Below, one piece after another: positions 1 to 6,428 of a DNA stretch of 8,375 nucleotides. This DNA is from Pelagibacteraceae bacterium. Lineage in GTDB: Bacteria > Pseudomonadota > Alphaproteobacteria > HIMB59 > GCA-002718135. Location: the NCBI GenBank assembly GCA_002718135.1, contig PBDN01000006.1, positions 50,721-59,095 of the forward strand. The letters run 5' to 3'. The notes under the pieces were generated by a model that saw nothing but the letters and a program-made list of their open reading frames with translations, did no database searches and had not been told where the DNA came from. Position numbers and translations under genes: made by a program. Every line of letters begins with the position of its first letter. Position 1 is the first letter of the stretch.

Positions 1-420
1 AATACGATTCATGCTTACGTATCTCAATCTGATAAAGGTGAGTTAGTAATTGGAGCAGGAACCGATAGTTATAATTCATATACACAAAGAGGTGGTTTTA
101 ATATTGTTGCAGATACAATTATGGCAATAGTTGAACTGTTTCCTTTATTTTCAAGAATGAAAATGCTTCGCCATTGGGGAGGTATTGTTGATATTTGCCC
201 TGATGCAAGTCCAATAATTAGTAAAACACATATTAATGGCTTATTTTTTAATTGTGGATGGGGAACAGGTGGTTTTAAAGCAACACCTGGATCTGGGTGG
301 GTTTTTGCACATACAATTGCGAATAATCAACCCCATGAACTTAATGCACCTTTCAATATAAATCGTTTTTCCAGTGGAGAACTCGTTGATGAACATGGTG
401 CTGCTGCTGTTGCTCATTAA
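1..420 (+). CDS. soxB: Sarcosine oxidase beta subunit, C-terminal part (5' end outside window)
   Basis: The frame is open from base 1 and gives the last 139 residues; members are usually a little over 400 residues, so about two thirds lies upstream. SoxB is the catalytic flavoprotein of heterotetrameric sarcosine oxidase: it binds FAD, oxidises the N-methyl group of sarcosine and carries the covalent FMN with SoxA. Visible family signatures are [17 protein letters not shown] (fragment residues 57-73), the flavin-proximal [14 protein letters not shown] (86-99) with Lys93, and the classic tail [18 protein letters not shown]. The N-terminal Rossmann motif and the FMN-attaching histidine are not in this window and cannot be checked. 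It is followed after 5 nt by soxD, as in the standard soxBDAG order. The enzyme is cytoplasmic. Identity is nearly certain from motif and context together. Confidence 0.95.
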   Translation, partial: NTIHAYVSQSDKGELVIGAGTDSYNSYTQRGGFNIVADTIMAIVELFPLFSRMKMLRHWGGIVDICPDASPIISKTHINGLFFNCGWGTGGFKATPGSGWVFAHTIANNQPHELNAPFNINRFSSGELVDEHGAAAVAH

Positions 421-425
421 GAATC

Positions 426-773
426 ATGCTACTTATTAATTGTCCTTACTGTGGTGAAAGAGAACAAGAAGAATTTTCTTGTGGTGGAGAAGCTCACATA
501 GTTCGACCAAAAGATCCTCCTAATCTAACAGATGATCAATGGGCAGATTATTTATTTCTAAGACAAAATATTAAAGGTCTTCAGTATGAAAGATGGAATC
601 ATTCATTTGGTTGTAGACAATGGTTTAATGTTGCAAGAAATACTGCAACTGATGAAATATTATTTGTCTACAAAATAGGTGAAAAAGCTCCACAACTTAA
701 AACAAATGATCCTATCACGCCTTGTGGAGAACCACAAATTGGATCAGGAAATTTTTCAACTTCAAAAAAATAA
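426..773 (+). CDS. soxD: Sarcosine oxidase delta subunit
   Basis: This small 115-residue protein is the zinc-binding delta subunit of the heterotetrameric sarcosine oxidase. It packs on the alpha and beta subunits and has a structural rather than catalytic role. The start MLLINCPYCGER and the segment ERWNHSFGCRQWFN (55-68) are family hallmarks. Cys6, Cys9, His59 and Cys63 fall at the positions known to ligate zinc in characterised SoxD, so the metal site looks intact. The GGEAHIVRP block (20-28) is also typical. The length is slightly above the usual ~90-110 residues because of a low-complexity, Ser/Lys-rich tail. ATG 426 is used because the family start coincides with it; a weak purine-rich TAAGAA lies upstream, inside the end of soxB. 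soxA begins 3 nt after the stop, implying translational coupling. Confidence 0.95.
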   Translation: MLLINCPYCGEREQEEFSCGGEAHIVRPKDPPNLTDDQWADYLFLRQNIKGLQYERWNHSFGCRQWFNVARNTATDEILFVYKIGEKAPQLKTNDPITPCGEPQIGSGNFSTSKK

Positions 774-776
774 AGT

Positions 777-3773
777 ATGCGCTTAGACAACAACAAAGTT
801 CTAGATCAAAATAAAAAGATAGCTTTTTTCTTTGATGGAAAAAAATACTATGGTTATGAAGGCGATACATTAGCCTCAGCCTTACTTGCAAACGATGTTC
901 ATCTTATAGGTAGAAGTTTTAAATATCATAGACCCAGAGGTATAATATCAGCTGGCTGTGAAGAACCCAATGGAATAATTCAATTAGAATTAAATGAATT
1001 TACTGAACCAAATAGAAAAGCTACAGAAATAATATTGTATGAGGGTCTAATTGCTAAATCTCAAAACAGATGGCCAAGCGTTAAAAATGATTTTGGAGCA
1101 ATTAATGATTTACTGTCACCTTTTTTTCCTGCTGGTTTTTATTATAAAACATTTATGTGGCCTCCTAAATTTTGGAAAACATATGAATTTATTATTCGTC
1201 ATGCCGCGGGTTTAGGTAAATCTCCAAAAAAAAATGATCCTCATAAATATGAACAATTTCATTATCACTGTGATGTTTTAATTGTTGGTAGTGGGGTAAG
1301 TGGTTTATATGCATCAAAAATTGCTGCATCTAAAAATTTAAAAGTTCTTTTAGTTGAACAAGAAGACGATATAGGTGGATCAATTCTAGCTTCTAGCATC
1401 AATGATAGAAAGATTAATAATTATAATCAAATTGAGTGGAAAAATAAAATTTTAAATGAATTAAATGATTGTGAAAATTTAAAGATAATAACTAGCACTA
1501 CTATATTTGCTTACATGCATTATAATTATTTGCTAGGTATTCAAGATCTTGATCCAAAAAAAGGTATAGAAAAAAAACATTCAATCAGACAGATTTTATG
1601 GAAAATAAGAGCCAAAAAAGTTATTTTAGCGACAGGCTCAATTGAAAGACCTCTTACTTTTAATAATAATGACAGACCTGGTATAATGCTTGCTGGAAGC
1701 GTTAAAAAATATATCAATAAATATGGTGTTAAACTTGGTAAAAAAATAATTATTTTTACTAATAACGATAGCGCTTATCAAACTGCCATTGACTGTCATC
1801 ACAAAAAAATAAACATCAAAGCAATTATTGATATTAGAGATAAAATTGATGGGGACCTACCTTCAATAGCAAAAAATCTTGGTATAAAAATATATTCTGG
1901 ATCAATCATTACTAATACAACTGGTAGAAAAAAAATAAAATCAATCACTATAAAAAAATATGAAAAAAATACGCAGAATAGTAATGAAAATTTAATCAAT
2001 TTAGATTGTGACTTGTTATGTATGTCGGGGGGCTGGTCTCCAACTGTGCATTTATTTACACAATCAAGAGGTAAATTGAAATTTAGAAGTGAGGATGCAT
2101 GTTTTATTCCAGATCAAGCTTATCAAGAAACACTATCAATTGGATCATGTAATGGGACATTTAATTTAAGTAAAATTCTACAAGAAACTTTTGATTTTGT
2201 TAATAATTTTCTAAGTGAATATAAAAATAATAATTCATTAAGTGAAATTTATAAAGCAAAACAAATTTCAGCTGGAAAACAAAAAAACCTTTGGTTAATT
2301 CATGATAAAGACAAAATTGGAAAATCTAAAATGTTTGTTGATTTTCAAAATGATGTTACAGCAAACGATATTAATATTGCTTTATCAGAAGGTTTCCAAT
2401 CAATTGAGCATGCAAAAAGATATACCACTAATGGTATGGCAACTGATCAAGGTAAAACAAGTAATGTTAATGCACTTGGAATTATAAGTGAACTTACAGA
2501 CCAAAATATTTCTGATTTAGGAACTACTACTTTTAGACTTCCTTATACACCTGTAACATTTGGTGCAATAGCAGGAAGATTTGTAAAAGAATTTTTTGAT
2601 ATTGAAAGAACAACTCCTATGCATAAATGGCATATTAGCAATAATGCATTATTTGAAGATGTAGGTCAGTGGAAAAGGCCATGGTATTATCCAAAGGATA
2701 ATGAAAATATGTATAAAGCTGTTAATAGAGAAGTGAAAGCAACAAGAGATAGTATAGGAATCTTAGACGCCTCAACTTTAGGAAAAATAGATATAAAAGG
2801 TAGAGATGTTAGTGAATTTTTGAACCGCGTTTATACAAATGCGTGGTCAAAATTAGAAATTGGTAAATGTCGTTATGGTATAATGCTTGGTGATGATGGT
2901 ATGGTTATTGATGATGGGGTAACTACTCGTCTCGATGAATATCACTATGTAATGACAACAACAACTGGCAATGCCGCCAGTGTTATGAGTAAACTTGAAG
3001 ATTGGTTACAGACAGAATGGCCAGAACTAGAAGTTTATCTTACTTCTGTTACTGAACAATTTGGTACTATTAGTTTAAATGGTCCAAATAGTAGAAAATT
3101 AGTACAATCTCTTTTTCCTGATCAAAATTTTTCAAATAAAGAATTTCCTCATATGAGTTTTAAAAATTTAAAAATTGATAGTGTATATTGCAGAGTTATG
3201 AGAATTAGTTTTACTGGGGAAATTTGTTATGAAATTAATGTTCCATCAAGTTATGCCCTTAGTTTATGGAATAAGTGTATGGATCTAGGTAAAAATTATA
3301 ATATTACACCATATGGTACAGAAGCAATGCATGTTCTCCGAGCAGAAAAAGGATTTATAATTGTGGGACAAGAAACTGATGGATCCGTTACACCATTAGA
3401 TTTAGATATGGATTGGATAGTTAGTAAGAAAAAATATGATTTTATTGGAAAAAGAGCATTATATAGAAGTGATACTATTAAAGAAGGTCGAAAACAATTA
3501 GTGGGATTACTTACCAAAAATCCAAATGAAATTTTAGAGGAAGGTGCTCAATTGGTTGAAAAAAAAACATCTTTACCAATGAATATGGTAGGACATGTTA
3601 CTTCTAGTTATTATTCCCCTAATTTAGGTAGATCAATTGCTCTAGCTTTAGTAAAGGGTGGAATAAATAAAAAAGGTGATACTTTATTAGTACCTCAACA
3701 TAAAAAAACTTTAGAAGTAGAAATTACAAATCCCGTTTTTATAGATCCATCAAATGAAAGATTAAGTTTATAA
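777..3773 (+). CDS. soxA: Sarcosine oxidase alpha subunit (NAD- and folate-binding)
   Basis: At 998 residues this is a full-length SoxA. From the N-terminus it holds a ferredoxin-like domain lacking the cluster cysteines, with the family string FKYHRPRGIISAGCEEPNG (48-66); a pyridine-nucleotide/disulfide-reductase type region with the dinucleotide motif GSGVSG (171-176), ILATGSIERP (283-292) and CMSGGWSPTVHLF (415-427); a linking region with TTNGMATDQGKTSN (550-563); a GcvT/aminomethyltransferase-like domain at about 610-890; and a GcvT C-terminal barrel at about 905-990. In characterised enzymes the subunit binds NAD+ tightly, shares the FMN with SoxB and carries the tetrahydrofolate site that captures the methyl carbon as 5,10-methylene-THF. 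The frame is uninterrupted, including across a six-G run at 2027-2032. It has no clear Shine-Dalgarno and starts 3 nt after soxD; its stop overlaps the soxG start by 1 nt (TAATG). Confidence 0.97.
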   Translation: MRLDNNKVLDQNKKIAFFFDGKKYYGYEGDTLASALLANDVHLIGRSFKYHRPRGIISAGCEEPNGIIQLELNEFTEPNRKATEIILYEGLIAKSQNRWPSVKNDFGAINDLLSPFFPAGFYYKTFMWPPKFWKTYEFIIRHAAGLGKSPKKNDPHKYEQFHYHCDVLIVGSGVSGLYASKIAASKNLKVLLVEQEDDIGGSILASSINDRKINNYNQIEWKNKILNELNDCENLKIITSTTIFAYMHYNYLLGIQDLDPKKGIEKKHSIRQILWKIRAKKVILATGSIERPLTFNNNDRPGIMLAGSVKKYINKYGVKLGKKIIIFTNNDSAYQTAIDCHHKKINIKAIIDIRDKIDGDLPSIAKNLGIKIYSGSIITNTTGRKKIKSITIKKYEKNTQNSNENLINLDCDLLCMSGGWSPTVHLFTQSRGKLKFRSEDACFIPDQAYQETLSIGSCNGTFNLSKILQETFDFVNNFLSEYKNNNSLSEIYKAKQISAGKQKNLWLIHDKDKIGKSKMFVDFQNDVTANDINIALSEGFQSIEHAKRYTTNGMATDQGKTSNVNALGIISELTDQNISDLGTTTFRLPYTPVTFGAIAGRFVKEFFDIERTTPMHKWHISNNALFEDVGQWKRPWYYPKDNENMYKAVNREVKATRDSIGILDASTLGKIDIKGRDVSEFLNRVYTNAWSKLEIGKCRYGIMLGDDGMVIDDGVTTRLDEYHYVMTTTTGNAASVMSKLEDWLQTEWPELEVYLTSVTEQFGTISLNGPNSRKLVQSLFPDQNFSNKEFPHMSFKNLKIDSVYCRVMRISFTGEICYEINVPSSYALSLWNKCMDLGKNYNITPYGTEAMHVLRAEKGFIIVGQETDGSVTPLDLDMDWIVSKKKYDFIGKRALYRSDTIKEGRKQLVGLLTKNPNEILEEGAQLVEKKTSLPMNMVGHVTSSYYSPNLGRSIALALVKGGINKKGDTLLVPQHKKTLEVEITNPVFIDPSNERLSL

Positions 3774-4351
3774 TGTTAACTAGGGACAATGTTCTTAAAG
3801 AATTATCTATTAAAAGTAGTAATGGTTTTTACTTTAACGAACTTCCTAATATACCTAAAATTAATCTTAGAGGCAATTCTAATGATAAACAATTTATATT
3901 CAATATAAACAACATTCTAAATATTCTTCTTCCTTTAACCCCAAATACTTTCAATCAAAACAACAGTTTAAAAACTATATGGTTAGGTCCTAATGAATGG
4001 TTAATAGAAATTAATCAAATTCGAGACTTTGAAAAGATATTTTTAGATTTAAAAGAAACATTAAACTTTCAAAATACTGCAGTAACTGATGTTACTGAAA
4101 ATAGAACAATATTAAAATTAAGTGGCATATATTTATATAAATTACTTGCAAAATTTATGGTTGTTGACTTAGAAAAAGTACTAAAAAGTGAATCATCAGT
4201 AGCTCAAACTATTTTTGTTAAAATACCAGTATTAATAATAAGAAATCATAATAAAAATCAAGAACCATCTGTGTATTTACATGCTAATAGATCTCACGCT
4301 CAATATATTATAAATTTACTTGTTGATGGTACAAAAAATATTAATTTTTAA
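3773..4351 (+). CDS. soxG: Sarcosine oxidase gamma subunit
   Basis: This 192-residue protein has the usual length and position of SoxG, the fourth subunit of heterotetrameric sarcosine oxidase. The family has a truncated GcvT-like fold and sits against the folate-binding half of SoxA. Recognisable segments are IWLGPNEWLIEI (69-80), AVTDVTENRTILKLSG (103-118), the following LLAKFMVVDLEKV (124-136) and VAQT (143-146). The rest is divergent, as is normal for the least conserved subunit. The start ATG shares its A with the soxA stop codon (TAATG), so translational coupling is likely. The 3' end overlaps the next gene in another frame. Lys, Asn and Ile are heavily used, in line with the base composition of the neighbours, and there is no sign of transfer. 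Assignment rests on motifs plus operon order. Confidence 0.93.
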   Translation: MLTRDNVLKELSIKSSNGFYFNELPNIPKINLRGNSNDKQFIFNINNILNILLPLTPNTFNQNNSLKTIWLGPNEWLIEINQIRDFEKIFLDLKETLNFQNTAVTDVTENRTILKLSGIYLYKLLAKFMVVDLEKVLKSESSVAQTIFVKIPVLIIRNHNKNQEPSVYLHANRSHAQYIINLLVDGTKNINF

Positions 4352-4808
4352 ATTAATCTTATTTATTTTATTATTTATTAATAATTTTGTAAACGCAAAA
4401 ACTTTTACTGGTAAAGCTAAAATTATTGATGGAGACACAATACATATAAATTCTAATAAAATAAGACTACATGGAATTGATGCACCTGAGACTGATCAAA
4501 AATGTATATTTAAAAAAAAAGAGTGGTTCTGTGGTAGGCAAGCAACTAAAGAATTAAAAAAGTTGATAAAAAATAAAATCATTAAATGTGAAGTCAATGA
4601 TATAGATATATATAATAGATATGTAGCTATTTGTTTTATTGATCATATTGATCTAAACAAACTTATGGTAAAAAATGGTTGGGCTATAGCATATAGATAT
4701 TACTCAACAGATTATATAGCTGAAGAGAATCATGCTCGTGAAAATAAATTGGGAATATGGAAAGGTGAGTTTCTAAGTCCCTATATTTATAGAAAGAAAA
4801 AACAATAA
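4326..4808 (+). CDS. Secreted thermonuclease-like (SNase family) nuclease
   Basis: The 160-residue product has an N-terminal hydrophobic segment (about residues 5-22) ending in VNA-KT, a plausible signal peptidase I site after Ala24, so it is probably periplasmic or released. The mature part is one SNase (OB-fold) domain: KIIDGDTI (32-39), IRLHGIDAPET (46-56) and YNRYVAICF (96-104). Arg47, Glu55 and Arg98 align with catalytic Arg35, Glu43 and Arg87 of staphylococcal nuclease, and Asp37 and Asp52 with metal ligands Asp21 and Asp40, so it should be active on DNA and/or RNA with Ca2+. Cys60, 69, 88 and 103 could form disulfides in the periplasm. I chose ATG 4326; two in-frame TTG codons lie just before it (4320, 4323). 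The start overlaps soxG by 26 nt, suggesting co-transcription with sox though no metabolic link is obvious. Nuclease phosphate or nucleotide scavenging is an inference. Confidence 0.88.
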   Translation: MVQKILIFKLILFILLFINNFVNAKTFTGKAKIIDGDTIHINSNKIRLHGIDAPETDQKCIFKKKEWFCGRQATKELKKLIKNKIIKCEVNDIDIYNRYVAICFIDHIDLNKLMVKNGWAIAYRYYSTDYIAEENHARENKLGIWKGEFLSPYIYRKKKQ

Positions 4809-4814
4809 TTAAAA

Positions 4815-5489
4815 TTAACCTCCATGATGGGATACATCTTTTAATTTTTTGATTTCTTCATTTTGATTAGATATTTTTAACTTTAGATTATTTATTTGAT
4901 TTTCAAGTTCTTTATTTTTTTCCAAAATTGTTTGCGAGTTTTTTTTCAAAAATTTATTTTCATTTAAAATTTTTTTGTTACTATCATTGTTTTCAAAAAG
5001 TGAATTTTCCGCTGACTTCAATTCCTTTTTAAGTTTATTAATAGTTTTATTATATTTATTAGTTAAATCATTATATTCATTTTGCAGGGATATAAATTTA
5101 TTTTTATCAACTACTACATCTTTTTCATTTTCATTTAATTCCAACTTATTATATTTTTCTTCTAATAAATTATATTTATTTTTAAGTTTTAAATAATTTT
5201 CTTCATTTGTTACTAAATCTTTTTTTAAATTAATAATTTGATCATCACGGAATTTAATTTTTTGATCTTTCTGAAAAACACTAAGTTTAAGATCTTCTAA
5301 TTGACTAGCTGTACTAGAAATTTCTTCATTCTGTTTAGGTAAAATATTTTCTTGAGGTTTAATAATATCATAAGAATTGTTTAAAGAAGGGGTAAAAAAA
5401 TAAAAATATGACACTACAAGAAAAAGAATTACTAAAAAAATAAAATTTCTTCTTCTTTTTCTAGCCCTGGTTCCTACAAATCCTGACAT
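4815..5489 (-). CDS. Single-pass membrane protein with long coiled coil, function unknown
   Basis: I do not recognise this 224-residue protein. It starts with a strongly basic cytoplasmic-type stretch (RARKRRR, 8-14), followed by one hydrophobic segment (about 16-32), which predicts an uncleaved signal anchor with the rest outside the cytoplasm. Residues from about 60 to 217 are rich in Lys, Glu, Asn and Leu with heptad-like spacing, so a long coiled coil is expected, with a possible break near the acidic-valine stretch around 120-128. There are no Cys or Trp. The protein ends in an unusual glycine/histidine tail, SHHGG. It is the last gene of the minus-strand block, 53 nt after the acyltransferase. 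It could be an envelope spacer or a divisome- or secretion-associated scaffold; nothing visible decides between these. Reading-frame reality is supported by the clear protein architecture and tight packing between neighbours. Confidence 0.75.
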   Translation of the reverse strand: MSGFVGTRARKRRRNFIFLVILFLVVSYFYFFTPSLNNSYDIIKPQENILPKQNEEISSTASQLEDLKLSVFQKDQKIKFRDDQIINLKKDLVTNEENYLKLKNKYNLLEEKYNKLELNENEKDVVVDKNKFISLQNEYNDLTNKYNKTINKLKKELKSAENSLFENNDSNKKILNENKFLKKNSQTILEKNKELENQINNLKLKISNQNEEIKKLKDVSHHGG

Positions 5490-5495
5490 ACTTCT

Positions 5496-5523
5496 AATTT
5501 ATTTAGTTCTTATTTGATGTCAA
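5496..5523 (-). promoter_or_regulatory. Candidate sigma70-type promoter for the coiled-coil gene
   Basis: On the minus strand a perfect TTGACA hexamer occupies 5523-5518. After a 16-nt spacer, TAAATT (5501-5496) matches four of six positions of TATAAT. Transcription would be expected about 7 nt further on, at or next to the A of the ATG at 5489, giving a leaderless or near-leaderless mRNA. In such AT-rich DNA a weak -10 match is expected by chance, but a full TTGACA in a 53-nt intergenic gap is less so. No expression evidence is available. Confidence 0.25.
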
Positions 5524-5542
5524 AGGATAAATACAATTTTTA

Positions 5543-6385
5543 TTAATTGCTATTTATCTCTGGATCTAATGAGTATGTTTTTTTCCTAATAAAGCTAGTT
5601 ATTGCTTTTAAATCATCAATTTTTTTTAATTCAGTAAAAGGAATTACTGAGTCAATATGAAGTTTAATTGTGTCACCAATTTTTCTTGTTAATTCATACA
5701 TTAACAAAGAATATCTGAATGTTTGCCCCATTTTATTTGCAATATGGTATAAATAGCTATTCTGACCTTCAACAAACAACGGCAAGACTGGACTCTTAGT
5801 CTTTATAATCAACTTAGATACAAATTGTTTCCATTTTCCGTCATGAGCTTTAGTTTTAAATTTTAAATTTTCTTTTGTTGCAATTTGTCCAGAAGGAAAA
5901 ATTACAATTACGCCATCGTTATGTAAAAATTTTTCTGCTTCCTTTCTAGCATTAATATTAGATATTATAGAATCTCTTGTTTGTGAAAAATCTATGGGAA
6001 TAATTTTATCTTTAACAGCTTCCGCTTGACTTAAAACTTTATGGGTTATTATTTTATAATCTTGTCTTATTTTTGCAATAATTGAGCATATTGATACCCC
6101 ATCAGCTACGCCAAAAGCATGGTTTGCAACTACTATTAATCTACCCTTCTTTGGAATCTTAGAATTGTTATGGTACTTAGCAATTAATTTGAATTCCAAT
6201 TTATCTAAAGCATCTTGCCAAAAATTTTCCGGTGGATTTTGTTCTTCTAAATATTGATCATACAATTTTTTAAGTTTTAATTTACCTGTAAGTAACTCAA
6301 CAAATTTTATAAAATTTTGTCCAATTAAATTGACTTCAGAAGATGCAAATGTAAACGCAATTTTTTTAGTTTTTATTTTTTCCAT
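5543..6385 (-). CDS. Lysophospholipid acyltransferase-like protein (PlsC/hemolysin-type LPLAT)
   Basis: The 280-residue protein has the lysophospholipid acyltransferase core. Motif I is ANHAFGVADG (87-96), with His89 as the likely catalytic base and Asp95; the spacing is HX5D instead of the textbook HX4D, as I recall for the LPLAT subgroup often labelled putative hemolysin, which has NHPxGxxDG. The FPSGQI block (163-168) corresponds to the substrate-binding FPEGT motif, and SPVLPLFVEGQNS (198-210) is the hydrophobic strand after it. The N-terminal VELLTGKLKLKKLYDQY (29-45) is also typical of this subgroup. It lacks an obvious transmembrane segment, so it may act as a peripheral inner-membrane enzyme acylating a lysophospholipid or a related lyso-lipid such as an ornithine-lipid precursor; the true substrate cannot be told. 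It follows ETF-QO by 43 nt and its ATG lies inside an inverted repeat. Confidence 0.82.
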   Translation of the reverse strand: MEKIKTKKIAFTFASSEVNLIGQNFIKFVELLTGKLKLKKLYDQYLEEQNPPENFWQDALDKLEFKLIAKYHNNSKIPKKGRLIVVANHAFGVADGVSICSIIAKIRQDYKIITHKVLSQAEAVKDKIIPIDFSQTRDSIISNINARKEAEKFLHNDGVIVIFPSGQIATKENLKFKTKAHDGKWKQFVSKLIIKTKSPVLPLFVEGQNSYLYHIANKMGQTFRYSLLMYELTRKIGDTIKLHIDSVIPFTELKKIDDLKAITSFIRKKTYSLDPEINSN

Positions 6386-6413
6386 AAAATAATTATTAAA
6401 TTTTTATTTTATG
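6383..6413. repeat. Perfect 10-bp inverted repeat enclosing the acyltransferase start codon
   Basis: CATAAAATAA (6383-6392) and its exact complement TTATTTTATG (6404-6413) flank an 11-nt spacer, in the 43-nt gap between ETF-QO and the acyltransferase gene. The first three bases of the left arm are the complement of the acyltransferase ATG, so in the minus-strand mRNA the start codon would close the base of an AU-rich stem. With one G-C pair the hairpin is weak. It could be an operator-like palindrome, an mRNA structure or chance in AT-rich DNA. Confidence 0.4.
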
Positions 6414-6428
6414 CTTTTTAAAAAATTG

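Noticed and set aside
1799..1999. Minus-strand open frame within soxA with a hydrophobic translation
   Set aside because: It lies fully inside the strongly supported soxA frame; the Phe/Ile-rich product is what antisense reading of Lys/Asn codons gives.
3296..3517. Minus-strand open frame of 73 codons within soxA
   Set aside because: It overlaps the GcvT-like domain coding region, has no recognisable domain and no plausible ribosome site.
4320..4325. TTG codons upstream of the nuclease ATG as the true start
   Set aside because: ATG 4326 gives a normal short n-region before the signal peptide core; the TTG codons add only Met-Leu and have no ribosome site in their favour.
4815..4825. GGAGGT on the minus strand at the end of the coiled-coil gene, resembling a strong ribosome binding site
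   Set aside because: No start codon lies at proper spacing downstream; the bases are the Gly-Gly codons before the stop.
4975..5196. Plus-strand frame rich in Ser, Leu and Phe opposite the coiled-coil gene
   Set aside because: It is the antisense shadow of a Lys/Glu/Asn coiled coil, which produces Leu/Phe/Ser-rich runs.
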